From Ruminococcus sp. (GTDB taxonomy: Bacteria; Bacillota; Clostridia; Oscillospirales; Ruminococcaceae), in contig JAAVHJ010000010.1 of NCBI GenBank assembly GCA_014799805.1, positions 110,652 through 174,651 on the forward strand: 64,000 bases of DNA. Direction: 5' to 3'. Below are positions 28,432 through 38,576 of this stretch, piece after piece. The stretch's first letter is position 1. Each line of letters starts with the position of its first letter. Both the position numbers and the translations under genes were made by a program. The notes under the pieces are model-generated. The model searched no databases, was not told the DNA's origin, and saw nothing but the letters and a program-made list of their open reading frames with translations.

Positions 28432-29106
28432 TTACAAAATATCTTGTAGACAGGCAATCCATCCTCGGGCAAGTTCTTCATGTCCAATCAAAGTCGGGTG
28501 TGTGCCGTCCAAAGTTTCATAATAAATTTTTTTTGCAGACAAATCTGCAATTTCGGCATTGTGTTTTTCTGCAACAAAACGAATGATTTCGTTATATTCT
28601 TCTAATGCAATGCCTGCAAATTTTTCTGGAAATTTCCAATTAGGAATTTTTGCATGATAAGTTCTTGCAACGGTTCCGCAAATAATTACAGAACTAGGAT
28701 AATTTAGGGCAATACGTTTCAGCATTAAATGATAGGCATCTTCAAAATAAATCGGATTTTTTAAAAATAATCTTTTGCTCCTGAGTGGTACACCCCTGCC
28801 AAAATCTTTAATTCCCATATAAATTAAAATATATTCTGGTGCATATTCCCCATTATGCAATAATTCTGTGCGTTTTATGCTATTTCCAGAGGGAAATTGC
28901 TTTCCTGCAACACAACTGCCTGCATAAGAATTATTTAAGCAAATACTGCCATGAAAATGTGCAATCACTTTCGCCCACCAGACATCACTTAAATAACGCA
29001 TAGCATTGCGTTTTAAATTTGCATAATCATAATAAACTCTGTAATCTTTGGGTTGTGAGCCAACATAAGTACTGATGGAATCACCCATAATGGAAAAATA
29101 ATCCAT
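28432..29106 (-). CDS. SGNH/GDSL-type hydrolase
   Basis: MDYFSIMGDSISTY; YILIYMGIKDFG; DGTHPTLIGHEELA. Confidence 0.85.
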   Translation of the reverse strand: MDYFSIMGDSISTYVGSQPKDYRVYYDYANLKRNAMRYLSDVWWAKVIAHFHGSICLNNSYAGSCVAGKQFPSGNSIKRTELLHNGEYAPEYILIYMGIKDFGRGVPLRSKRLFLKNPIYFEDAYHLMLKRIALNYPSSVIICGTVARTYHAKIPNWKFPEKFAGIALEEYNEIIRFVAEKHNAEIADLSAKKIYYETLDGTHPTLIGHEELARGWIACLQDIL

Positions 29107-29140
29107 AATTTTTTTACTCTCCTAAATAATGCAGATGCAA

Positions 29141-29842
29141 TTAGATATAAAATTCTTCCATTGTTTCCAAACACAAACAAGCAAGTCTTCCTGTTTGAAA
29201 ACATGCACCACAATCAATGCAAATACGATTGTTCCCGTGATAAATTTCAGCTTTTCCTGAATAATAAGGCGTTGGGGTATGACCAGTAATTACATAAATA
29301 TTTTTATCTTGAAAATATGCTTTATCTGGGTCATCACGAATGAATAATAATTCTTGTGGTTCATAGCTATCTAATTTTCTTGTTTCTTCAAAATTTTCTA
29401 AACCTGCATGTACTAAAATAAATTTTTTCTCTTGTATCTGAATTTCTTGATATAATGCAAATCCAGCAATATAATCTAATATTTCTTCACGCTCTGAAAT
29501 GCTTAATTTCTGAAATCCTGCAATTGTTGTATCTCCGCCCTCATCTATCCAAGCCAGAATATCTTGCATATCTTCTAATTCCAAGTCTGCTGCAAAATTT
29601 TCTTCTGTCATATCTGTGATAAGCATATCCAGCAAAAATAAAGCCATATAATCATGATTTCCCATAATGGGAATAATATTATTTCTTTTCATCATATCTT
29701 GATAAATTTCAATTGGCTGTTCGCCACGGTCTGCAATATCGCCTAGAATAAATAATTTATCTTGTTCAGAAAATTGAATTAATTCCAGCATCTGCAAATA
29801 TTTTTCATATTTGCCATGAATATCCGACATGACATAATGCAT
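29141..29842 (-). CDS. Metallophosphoesterase (Ser/Thr phosphatase-like)
   Basis: MHYVMSDIHGKYEKYLQMLELI; FILGDIADRGEQPIEIYQ; IMGNHDYM. Confidence 0.92.
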   Translation of the reverse strand: MHYVMSDIHGKYEKYLQMLELIQFSEQDKLFILGDIADRGEQPIEIYQDMMKRNNIIPIMGNHDYMALFLLDMLITDMTEENFAADLELEDMQDILAWIDEGGDTTIAGFQKLSISEREEILDYIAGFALYQEIQIQEKKFILVHAGLENFEETRKLDSYEPQELLFIRDDPDKAYFQDKNIYVITGHTPTPYYSGKAEIYHGNNRICIDCGACFQTGRLACLCLETMEEFYI

Positions 29843-30032
29843 GAAAATTCCTCCTTTATTCATTCATATAAAAATTTTATCACAAAAATAGTATTTTGTC
29901 AACTAGCAAAAAAATCACAGCTTTTTTAAAAGCCATGATTTAAAATTTGACTATTTTCATTTGACTCTTAACATCATTGGAAAAATGCCGTCCTGTATTC
30001 TCACAAGACGGCAACAATTATTATAATATATT

Positions 30033-30695
30033 TTAAATAAATAATTTTGCAAGTATTTTATGATGCTTTCCAGTATTTTCAAATATTTCAGGCAAGCTGA
30101 AAACAGCATAAGCACTTTGCAGTCCTAATGAATAATCACCATTTTCACATCCACGATATCTTTCACAGATTTCAGGGTCACGTATAGGCAATTCCTCATA
30201 TTGATTACCTTTATAACTAAAATCAATATATAATCTAGTTTCCAAAACATTTTTATAATAGTAACTTTCAACAGTTTTTTTACGAACTTTTGGATTTTCT
30301 ATTTTCAAAAACAAAAGCGACTCACCAGAAGCAGAGTCTGGGAAAACCACTTTCCCTAAATTTCTAAAAACTTTATTACAATTATCAGTATCTCTCCATT
30401 TAATAACATCTTCTAGCCTAACGGTTCCACACTTTTTCCAAGGAATTTTAGAATCATAAAGCCAATTCTCAGATTGTGCTTGTGTAGGTGTAGGTTTTAT
30501 AAAATTTATCTCTACAATATCTAATACATTTACATCACCTCCATTATCATATTTGATGTCCCGAGGCACAGCGTTTTGCATGCTATCCTTGTCTGAAACA
30601 ACACGTATCCACTGTTTAGTTGCCATATCAAAACCAGCAATACAATAATTTCCAAGCTTTTCACTTTTTGCCATAATCAAAATTTCTTTAATCAT
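30033..30695 (-). CDS. Dual-OB-domain-like protein of unknown function
   Basis: MAKSEKLGNYCIAGFDMATKQWIRVVSD...VLDIVEINF pattern; directly follows two DUF488 genes. Confidence 0.6.
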   Translation of the reverse strand: MIKEILIMAKSEKLGNYCIAGFDMATKQWIRVVSDKDSMQNAVPRDIKYDNGGDVNVLDIVEINFIKPTPTQAQSENWLYDSKIPWKKCGTVRLEDVIKWRDTDNCNKVFRNLGKVVFPDSASGESLLFLKIENPKVRKKTVESYYYKNVLETRLYIDFSYKGNQYEELPIRDPEICERYRGCENGDYSLGLQSAYAVFSLPEIFENTGKHHKILAKLFI

Positions 30696-30725
30696 ATGTA
30701 ATTCTCCTTTTTATAATTTTAAATT

Positions 30726-31169
30726 TTAAAGATGAATCACTTCAATTTCAGGAAATACTTCTTGAAATATTTCAGCAACTAATCTACGGTGACAATGTTC
30801 AGGTTCATGTTCACTGCATAATAAACAAATATTTTGTGAAATATGATAATTTTCAGCAATATATTTTCTGATTTCTCTTTTTTGCATAGTAGCAGTAAAT
30901 TCACATACATAAGTATTCCAATCAATATTTTTTTTCTTATATCTTGAAAGAGTAGATTCTTCAGGCGAAAACTTTAAATCATGTTGATAATTAATATCAC
31001 AGATAGTTTTCAGAAAAAATTGAATATCTGGAAATTTAGAAAATCCTGAAAGCTGTGAAACATTATTTAATCTAACATCAACAACAAGATTAATATTATT
31101 TTCTTTTAATATTCCAAAAAATTTTTCAGCTGATTTTTTAGTAAAACCAATTGTAAAAAGCTTAGTCAT
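30726..31169 (-). CDS. DUF488 family protein
   Basis: LFTIGFTKKSAEKFFGILKENNINLVVDVRLNN...ICLLCSEHEPEHCHRRLVAE. Confidence 0.88.
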   Translation of the reverse strand: MTKLFTIGFTKKSAEKFFGILKENNINLVVDVRLNNVSQLSGFSKFPDIQFFLKTICDINYQHDLKFSPEESTLSRYKKKNIDWNTYVCEFTATMQKREIRKYIAENYHISQNICLLCSEHEPEHCHRRLVAEIFQEVFPEIEVIHL

Positions 31170-31782
31170 AATACGCCTCTTCACTATCAAATTGAAAGCC
31201 TATTTTCTCATTTTGAAAACTATAACTATTTTTTACCATTTCTTCCCATGAAAGCTGGTCTTCTTCAAAAAAAGATAATTGCTCTCTGTTTGGATAATAC
31301 ATGTCAACAAGACGTTGTTCTATTTCTTCTTGTAAAATAAAACTTCCGTCTTGTAGTATATTTTTAATTACAAAGCCGCTTTTATGAAATTCTCTTGCCA
31401 CCATAATTGTACGGTGGCAAGTAATAGGGTCTTTTTCAGAACACATTAACACAAAACGATAACCAAGTGGAATTGCATTTGCAATTTTTTCAAAACCACT
31501 ACGAAACTCTTCTGATAATGCAAATAAATTAAAATCTAAATAACCATTTGGATAATATTGGCTATTATTCTGTCTAGCACCAAATTCTTTTTTGTAATTT
31601 CGATAGATAATTCTTGATTTTTTAAGCTTATTGTCTAAATCTGTTTTATTATAATTCTTGTAAAATTCAGAACGTGGTGAACTTCTAACATCAATTAGAC
31701 TATTAATATTATATTTTTTCAATACAGCAATAAAATCATCAATTGCAAATCCAGCATAGCCTATTGTATAAATTTCTTTCAT
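31162..31782 (-). CDS. DUF488 family protein
   Basis: IYTIGYAGFAIDDFIAVLKKYNINSLIDVRSSPRSEF...FVLMCSEKDPITCHRTIMVA; overlaps next DUF488. Confidence 0.9.
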   Translation of the reverse strand: MKEIYTIGYAGFAIDDFIAVLKKYNINSLIDVRSSPRSEFYKNYNKTDLDNKLKKSRIIYRNYKKEFGARQNNSQYYPNGYLDFNLFALSEEFRSGFEKIANAIPLGYRFVLMCSEKDPITCHRTIMVAREFHKSGFVIKNILQDGSFILQEEIEQRLVDMYYPNREQLSFFEEDQLSWEEMVKNSYSFQNEKIGFQFDSEEAYYD

Positions 31783-31793
31783 AATCATAAATA

Positions 31794-33119
31794 TTATAGC
31801 GTAGAAGAAATAAATGCATCATAAATACATCTGATTGCCTGATGTAAATCATGTTCATTGACACCAACAATGACATTCAATTCACTTGACCCTTGGTCAA
31901 TCATTTTCACATTGATTCTTGCATGTGCCAAAGAAGCAAAAATTCTTGCTGCCGTACCTCTTGTTTTTCTCATACCACGCCCCACAACTGCCAACAAAGC
32001 AATATCTGGTTCGATTTCTACTACATCTGGATTAACAGCTTTTCTTAATTCAGAAAGTAATTGTTCTTCTCTGCCTTTTAAAGCGTCTGCATCAGCAATA
32101 ATACTTAATGTATCAATACCAGATGGCATATGTTCTACTAAAATGCCCATATCTGCAAAGATATTTAATACATCACGAACAAAACCAACTTCACTATTCA
32201 TCATTGCTTTTTCTAAATTCACAGCACAGAAGCCTTTTTTACCTGCAATGCCTGTAATCGTACGGATACTATGTTCTTCTGTGTCGCTGTCTGGAATAAT
32301 CAAAGTGCCAGCATCTTCGGGTGCATTCGTATTTTTGATATTAATCGGAATACCTGCTGTACGAACAGGGAAAATAGCATCTTCATGCAGAACAGAAAAT
32401 CCCATATAAGACAATTCCCGCAATTCTTTGTAAGTAATAACGGGGATAACAATTGGATTTTCAACAACTCTGGGGTCCGCCACCAGTACACCAGAAACAT
32501 CTGTCCAGTTTTCATAAATAGACGCATGTAAAGCCCTTGCCACAAGTGAACCTGTTACATCAGAACCGCCACGGGAAAACGTTCTAACAACGCCACTAAC
32601 AGACTTCCCATAAAAACCAGGAATCACAGCATGTTCAACATCTTTTAAACGTTCTCTTAATTTTGCTCTTGTTTCATGACGTTGCATCACACCATCATCA
32701 GAAAAAACAATCACATCAGCAGCATCAATAAATTCAAAATCTAAATATTTTGCAATAATTTTACCGTTTAAAAATTCACCACGGCTTGCCGCATATTCCT
32801 TGCCAGCAGTTGCCAAATTTTTCTTAATTTCAGCAAATTCTTCTTCCAAAGATAAATTTAATGCTAAGCCGTCAATAATTTCCTGATAGCGATTTTTAAT
32901 ATTCTCAAAATCAGAATCAAAATTTTCCCCAAGGCTAGCTTTTTCATAACAAGCATATAGCATATCGGTTACTTTAATATCATCTGAAAATCTTTTACCT
33001 GGAGCAGATGGCACTACAAAACGCCGTTCTGCATCACTCTTTATAATAGCACTTGCCTTTTTAATCTGATTTGCATCAGCTAAACTGCTTCCACCAAATT
33101 TTACTACTTTTACTCCCAT
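31794..33119 (-). CDS. lysC: Aspartate kinase with C-terminal ACT domains
   Basis: MGVKVVKFGGSSLADANQIKKA; FSRGGSDVTGSLVARAL; ...IFASLAHARINVKMIDQGSSELNVIVGV. Confidence 0.93.
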   Translation of the reverse strand: MGVKVVKFGGSSLADANQIKKASAIIKSDAERRFVVPSAPGKRFSDDIKVTDMLYACYEKASLGENFDSDFENIKNRYQEIIDGLALNLSLEEEFAEIKKNLATAGKEYAASRGEFLNGKIIAKYLDFEFIDAADVIVFSDDGVMQRHETRAKLRERLKDVEHAVIPGFYGKSVSGVVRTFSRGGSDVTGSLVARALHASIYENWTDVSGVLVADPRVVENPIVIPVITYKELRELSYMGFSVLHEDAIFPVRTAGIPINIKNTNAPEDAGTLIIPDSDTEEHSIRTITGIAGKKGFCAVNLEKAMMNSEVGFVRDVLNIFADMGILVEHMPSGIDTLSIIADADALKGREEQLLSELRKAVNPDVVEIEPDIALLAVVGRGMRKTRGTAARIFASLAHARINVKMIDQGSSELNVIVGVNEHDLHQAIRCIYDAFISSTL

Positions 33120-33413
33120 AACAAACAAATCCTTTCTAAATTTTTTATTTTTAACATATTAATTATATGCTATTTCCGAAAAAAAATCAATTGGAAATGC
33201 ACACAAAATTTTTTTAGATAAAAATGTTTTTTTAGTGAATACGCATGTATTTGCTACAAGGACATTTTTTGCATAACCAAGACAACTGCATGAAAAATTC
33301 ACAAAGATATGATATAATTGATTAAAAAGAAATAGGAGCTATAAAACAGTCAATAAAAATATTGATAAAAGTGTTTAAATGTAGTAAAATATACGAAAAA
33401 AGTGAAAAAACAA

Positions 33414-33442
33414 TTGACAAAATCAAATAAAAGTAGTATAAT
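33414..33442 (+). promoter_or_regulatory. Consensus sigma-A-type promoter
   Basis: TTGACA (33414-33419) 17-bp spacer TATAAT (33437-33442). Confidence 0.7.
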
Positions 33443-33513
33443 GACATACATGAATCAAATATTGGACACTTTTTATTAAGTTAGATAGCTAATCATAGTA
33501 TCGGAGGTAAATA

Positions 33514-33879
33514 ATGTCAATCATAGTTTTATTGTTAGGGATAGCTTTTATCGCATTCAGAATATGGTGGTGTATTGGAATAACCATTAATGGACAAACT
33601 CTGTGTCAGGGCAAAATGGTAATGATTGACCCTGATACTGACCAACTTACCATAGAATATATTTACAAAAAAGGAAAGTTTTTTCATACTTTCAGTTATA
33701 AGTCCTTCCCTCTTAGTGTAAAAAGGCAGGGCGTAAAAGTTCCTGTTTTCGTTGAAAAAGATAATCCTGAAAATATAACAAAAGTCTTACAGGGATATTA
33801 TGATTATGGCGCACTTAGTCGACTTGCCCTGCTTTTCGGCTGTATTTTTACTTTAGCAGGTCTTGTTAGCTTATTATGA
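33514..33879 (+). CDS. Small membrane protein of unknown function (two TM helices)
   Basis: N- and C-terminal hydrophobic segments flanking a soluble core; RBS GGAGG upstream. Confidence 0.7.
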   Translation: MSIIVLLLGIAFIAFRIWWCIGITINGQTLCQGKMVMIDPDTDQLTIEYIYKKGKFFHTFSYKSFPLSVKRQGVKVPVFVEKDNPENITKVLQGYYDYGALSRLALLFGCIFTLAGLVSLL

Positions 33880-33920
33880 TAGACCGAAACTTTGATTTGC
33901 ATTTTCAGATATACATCATT

Positions 33921-33955
33921 GCAGTAAGGAGAACGCCCTCCTTGCTGTTTTTTAT
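33921..33955 (+). terminator. Rho-independent terminator
   Basis: GCAGTAAGGAG...CTCCTTGCTGTTTTTT. Confidence 0.7.
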
Positions 33956-34215
33956 TCAAGCGTGTGCTGATGCGTTATTTTTTTGAATTAAAGTATTACC
34001 ATCTAATAATGAACATCTCATTAGTGAAATTACTAATTATAGTATATTTTTTTCATGTAATTGCCCTGTTTGCATGACATAAGAAGCTTGACAGAAAGCA
34101 AAAAATATGTTATAATAATAAAAATCATGTAAAATATTGTTCTTATTTAACAATTTTTAAAATAAAATTGTATTTTTTTACAAAAATATATTTCAATCAG
34201 AAAGGAAGAAATCAC

Positions 34216-35520
34216 ATGTTTTTTCAAAAAGGCATTGAAACAATGTCCCGACAAGAAATTCAACGCTTGCAACTGGAGCGTTTAAAACATCAAGTACAGT
34301 ACTGCATGGACAATGTAGAATTTTATCATAAACGTTTAACAAAAGCAGGCGTGACTGCTGATAAAATTAAAACTTTATCAGATATACAATATATTCCCTA
34401 TACAACAAAAGCTGATATCAGAGATAATTATCCATTTGGATTATTTGCCAGACCTATGAAAGAAATTGTTAGAATTCATGCTTCTAGTGGCACAACAGGA
34501 AAGCCTACTGTTGTTGGCTATACCCGTAATGATTTAAATAACTGGAGTGATTGTGTTGCAAGACTTTGTACAGCAGTTGGTGTAAATGATACTGATATTG
34601 CACAAATTTCTTTTGGTTATGGACTATTTACGGGAGCGTTAGGCTTGCACTACGGTCTTGAAAAAATCGGCTGTGCTGTAATTCCGATTTCATCAGGAAA
34701 TACCAAAAAGCAAGCCATGATTCTAAAAGACTTCGGCACAAGTGTGCTAATCAGTACGCCGTCTTATGCAATGTACATGAGTGAAGTTGCCCATGAAATG
34801 GGAATTTCCAATGACGAATTAAAATTACGAATTGGTTTATTTGGTTCAGAGGGTTGCACAAATGCCCTTCGTGATAAAATTGAAAAAGGTTTTGGCTTAT
34901 TTTCTACGGATAATTATGGCATGAGTGAATTAATGGGTCCAGGCGTTGCAGGAGAATGTGAATATCGTTGTGGCTTACATTTTGCAGAAGACCATTTTAT
35001 TCCAGAAGTCATTAACAGCGAAACTGGCGAAATACTTCCAGCAGGAGAAAAAGGCGAACTTGTGATTACAACGCTCACAAAAGAAGGAATTCCTATGCTT
35101 CGTTATCGCACAAAAGATATTACCAGAATTCACTATGAAACTTGTAAATGTGGCAGAACACATGCCCGCATGGAAAAAGTACAGGGCAGAAGTGATGATA
35201 TGTTAAAAATTCGTGGTGTGAATGTTTTCCCATCTCAAATTGAAAGCGTCATGGCAAATATTGAGGGCATTTCTCCGCATTATGAATTAATTCTGACCAG
35301 AAAAAATTATACAGATTACTTAGAAGTCCGAATTGAAATTATAGATGAAAAATTATTAGAAAATTTTTCAGATTTGGAACGTTTACAAAAACAGTCCGCT
35401 GATAAATTAAAAACAGTTTTGGGGATTCAGGCAAAAGTAACGCTTGTTGCTCCAAAATCTATCCAACGTTATGAGGGCAAAGCCAAACGTATTATTGACA
35501 AACGAAATGAAAATCAGTAA
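34216..35520 (+). CDS. paaK: Phenylacetate-CoA ligase family protein
   Basis: HASSGTTGKPTVVGYTRNDL; DNYGMSELMGPGVAGEC; MLKIRGVNVFPSQIESV. Confidence 0.93.
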   Translation: MFFQKGIETMSRQEIQRLQLERLKHQVQYCMDNVEFYHKRLTKAGVTADKIKTLSDIQYIPYTTKADIRDNYPFGLFARPMKEIVRIHASSGTTGKPTVVGYTRNDLNNWSDCVARLCTAVGVNDTDIAQISFGYGLFTGALGLHYGLEKIGCAVIPISSGNTKKQAMILKDFGTSVLISTPSYAMYMSEVAHEMGISNDELKLRIGLFGSEGCTNALRDKIEKGFGLFSTDNYGMSELMGPGVAGECEYRCGLHFAEDHFIPEVINSETGEILPAGEKGELVITTLTKEGIPMLRYRTKDITRIHYETCKCGRTHARMEKVQGRSDDMLKIRGVNVFPSQIESVMANIEGISPHYELILTRKNYTDYLEVRIEIIDEKLLENFSDLERLQKQSADKLKTVLGIQAKVTLVAPKSIQRYEGKAKRIIDKRNENQ

Positions 35521-35556
35521 TTTATTTAAAATTTAAAAAAGGAGATTGATTTTAAC

Positions 35557-37287
35557 ATGAAAGAATTATTAATCGGCAATGCTGGAATAGCCAGAGGCTT
35601 ATATGAAGCTGGTGTACAAGTTATTTCAAGCTATCCTGGAACGCCTAGCACGGAAATTACGGAATTTGCTTCAAAATATGATGAAATCTATTGTGAATGG
35701 GCTCCCAATGAAAAAGTTGCTTTAGAAACAGCTTTTGGTGCGTCTTTGAGAGGTGTAAGAACGGCTTGTGCAATGAAACATGTCGGCTTAAATGTTGCTG
35801 CTGACCCATTATTCACACTATCTTATACAGGTGTCACAGGTGGACTTGTTATTTGTGTTGCGGATGACCCTGCAATGCATTCTTCTCAGAATGAGCAGGA
35901 TTCCAGACATTACGCAATTGGTGCAAAAGTCCCTATGTTAGAACCTGCTGATTCGTCCGAATGCAAAGAATTTGCAAAACTAGCATTTGAAATTTCTGAA
36001 CAATTTGATACGCCTTGTCTATTACGTGTCTGTACAAGAATTGCCCATGCACAAAGCATTGTAAATTTAGAAAGTCGTATCGTTCCTGAACAGAAAGCTT
36101 ATGAAAAAAATCCACAAAAATATATTATGTCCCCTGCAAATGCTATTAAAAGACATCCATTTGTAGAAGAACGTATGAAAAAATTAACAGAATATGCTGA
36201 AAATTCAGCAATTAATAAACTTGAAATTGGTGGCACGCAAATTGGTATTATTACATCAGGTGCTTGCTATCAATATGTCAAAGAAGTATTTGGCGACGCT
36301 GTTAGTGTGCTAAAGCTTGGCATGGTAAATCCTCTGCCAGTACAGAAAATTAAAGATTTTGCCCAAACAGTGAGCAAGCTCTATGTCATTGAAGAACTTG
36401 ACGGCATAATTGAAACGCATTGCAGAAATATTGGTGTTGAAGTCATTGGAAAAGAATTATTTTCACCATTGGGCGAATATTCTCAAAAAAGTATTGCAGA
36501 AGCGTTTCATATGCCTGCAAAAGATTTCATGACACCAGATACAGAAATTCCAATGCGTCCGCCTGTGATGTGTTCTGGTTGTCCGCACAGAGGAATATTT
36601 TATTTATTAGCTAAGCATAAAATTACTGTCTTAGGTGATATTGGCTGTTATACATTGGGGTCAGCTCCGCCTTTATGTGCATTAGATTCTACTTTATGTA
36701 TGGGTGCATCTGTTTCCAGTATCCATGGCTTTAATAAAGCGTCTAAAGGCGAATCAGAACATAAAACAGTTGCTGTCATTGGTGATTCAACGTTTATGCA
36801 TTCTGGTATGACGGGACTTGCTAATATTGCTTATAATGGTTCAAATTCTACTGTGATTATTTTGGATAATTCCATTACAGGCATGACTGGACATCAACAA
36901 AACCCAACAACAGGCTATAATATTAAAGGCGACCCAGCCACAAAAATTGATTTAGAAGCATTATGTCATGCATTGGGCATTCAACGAGTAAAAATCATAG
37001 ACCCTTATGATTTAGACGAATGCGAAAAGGTTCTCAAAGAAGAACTTGCTGTTGATGAACCGTCTGTCATAATTTCACGCCGTCCTTGTGTATTATTAAA
37101 ACATGTGAAAGCAAAACCACCTGTTGTGATTGATAAAAATAAATGCAGAAGTTGCAAAAAATGCATGAAATTAGGTTGTCCGTCTATTCATATTGACAGT
37201 GACGGCAAAGCAGGCATTGACAATACATTATGTGTTGGCTGTGGTGTATGTGAGCAATTATGTCCATTTGATGCAATTACAGGTTAA
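35557..37287 (+). CDS. iorA: Indolepyruvate ferredoxin oxidoreductase alpha subunit
   Basis: GNAGIARGLYEAGVQVISSYPGTPSTEI; MCSGCPHRGIFYLLAKHKITVLGDIGCYTLG; C-terminal 4Fe-4S motifs. Confidence 0.94.
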   Translation: MKELLIGNAGIARGLYEAGVQVISSYPGTPSTEITEFASKYDEIYCEWAPNEKVALETAFGASLRGVRTACAMKHVGLNVAADPLFTLSYTGVTGGLVICVADDPAMHSSQNEQDSRHYAIGAKVPMLEPADSSECKEFAKLAFEISEQFDTPCLLRVCTRIAHAQSIVNLESRIVPEQKAYEKNPQKYIMSPANAIKRHPFVEERMKKLTEYAENSAINKLEIGGTQIGIITSGACYQYVKEVFGDAVSVLKLGMVNPLPVQKIKDFAQTVSKLYVIEELDGIIETHCRNIGVEVIGKELFSPLGEYSQKSIAEAFHMPAKDFMTPDTEIPMRPPVMCSGCPHRGIFYLLAKHKITVLGDIGCYTLGSAPPLCALDSTLCMGASVSSIHGFNKASKGESEHKTVAVIGDSTFMHSGMTGLANIAYNGSNSTVIILDNSITGMTGHQQNPTTGYNIKGDPATKIDLEALCHALGIQRVKIIDPYDLDECEKVLKEELAVDEPSVIISRRPCVLLKHVKAKPPVVIDKNKCRSCKKCMKLGCPSIHIDSDGKAGIDNTLCVGCGVCEQLCPFDAITG

Positions 37288-37295
37288 ATAAAACC

Positions 37296-38114
37296 ATGAC
37301 AAAAGGCATATTAGGGGCTGTTATTGGCAGTATTCCAGCAGTTTTCATTTGGATTTTACTGGGCTATCTTGGTTTTACAAGTACACTAATTGCATTTGTT
37401 ATGGTATTTGGTGTCATATGTTGTTATCATGCATTTGGTGGCATACTTGACATGACAGAAATTATTATTTGTAGCATTGTTATGTTAATTACTATTTATG
37501 TTGGGGAACATTTGGCTTGGTCTGCATTAGTCTATCATAACTATGCAGAGAATGCAAATTTTAGTGAATGTGTGCAATCGTTATATTCTTGGTTAGATTT
37601 GTATTATATAAAAAGCGATTTTATCAGCAGTGTCATATGGAGTTATCTATTTGCCTTTATTACTTTTTGGGTGATAATCATAAGTGATAGGAATATCAAC
37701 AATATTATCAAAAAATTTCTAATTTTAGTTATCATATATTCTGCACTGGGGTTATATTCTAATGGTTCTTCTCTTTGGCAAATGCGTAACAATGAAATAT
37801 TGGATTGTAAAATTACATTTATTGATATAATGCATGGTGATATTTATGGAAAATTTATCGGCTCTAATACAGAAGAACTATTATATAATGATTGGTCATG
37901 GCAGAAATGTAATTTTGGATATTTCAATATTGGATATACAAATAGAAGAAATAGCAAAAATTTTTATGGAACACAAATTAAAGTATTATATGACAACCAA
38001 AATGGAAAAATTATAAATTTCAATTCTACAATAAAATATATGTTATTCTATATTTTTATAATTTTAATTTCATGTGTCATGATTTGGAGATTAAAAGACA
38101 AAAGTTTTAAATAA
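37296..38114 (+). CDS. Membrane protein of unknown function (paralogue A)
   Basis: MTKGILGAVIGSIPAVFIWILLGYLGFTSTLIAFVMVFGV; homologous to the next ORF. Confidence 0.75.
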   Translation: MTKGILGAVIGSIPAVFIWILLGYLGFTSTLIAFVMVFGVICCYHAFGGILDMTEIIICSIVMLITIYVGEHLAWSALVYHNYAENANFSECVQSLYSWLDLYYIKSDFISSVIWSYLFAFITFWVIIISDRNINNIIKKFLILVIIYSALGLYSNGSSLWQMRNNEILDCKITFIDIMHGDIYGKFIGSNTEELLYNDWSWQKCNFGYFNIGYTNRRNSKNFYGTQIKVLYDNQNGKIINFNSTIKYMLFYIFIILISCVMIWRLKDKSFK

Positions 38115-38132
38115 TGGGGAGGAAATATTTTT

Positions 38133-38558
38133 ATGTATCAACAGAATAATTTAAAAAATGGGATTTTAGGAGCTGTTATTGGCAGTATTCCAGGGATTCT
38201 GCTTTGGATTTTACTGGGCTATATCGGATTTACAGCTTCTATTGTTGGACTTGTCATTGCATTTGGGATTTTGTTCGGTTACCGTTTGTTATGTGGTGAT
38301 CTTGATAAAACAGGAATGATTATCTGTGTCATTGTTTTGTTGGCTGCTATCTATATTGGAGAACATATGACCTGGTCTGTTGTAATATATAAATCTTTGA
38401 AAGAATATTCAGAAGAAATTACATTAGGTGATTGTATTAAAAATTTAGGTTCTATACTGAAACTAACAGAAATGAAAGGTGATTTTGTTATTAGTTTAGT
38501 AAAAGGCTATATATTTGGCTTGTTAGGTGCTTCTGGTGCAGTCAAGAAATTATTTTGA
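38133..38558 (+). CDS. Membrane protein of unknown function (paralogue B)
   Basis: NGILGAVIGSIPGILLWILLGYIGFTASIVGLVIAFGI; homologous to the previous ORF. Confidence 0.75.
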   Translation: MYQQNNLKNGILGAVIGSIPGILLWILLGYIGFTASIVGLVIAFGILFGYRLLCGDLDKTGMIICVIVLLAAIYIGEHMTWSVVIYKSLKEYSEEITLGDCIKNLGSILKLTEMKGDFVISLVKGYIFGLLGASGAVKKLF

Positions 38559-38576
38559 TAAAGAAAGGGAATATTT

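Noticed and set aside
30033-31788. Known restriction-modification or toxin-antitoxin operon
   Set aside because: No methyltransferase, nuclease or toxin motif seen; reported instead as an uncharacterised DUF488/dual-OB-like module.
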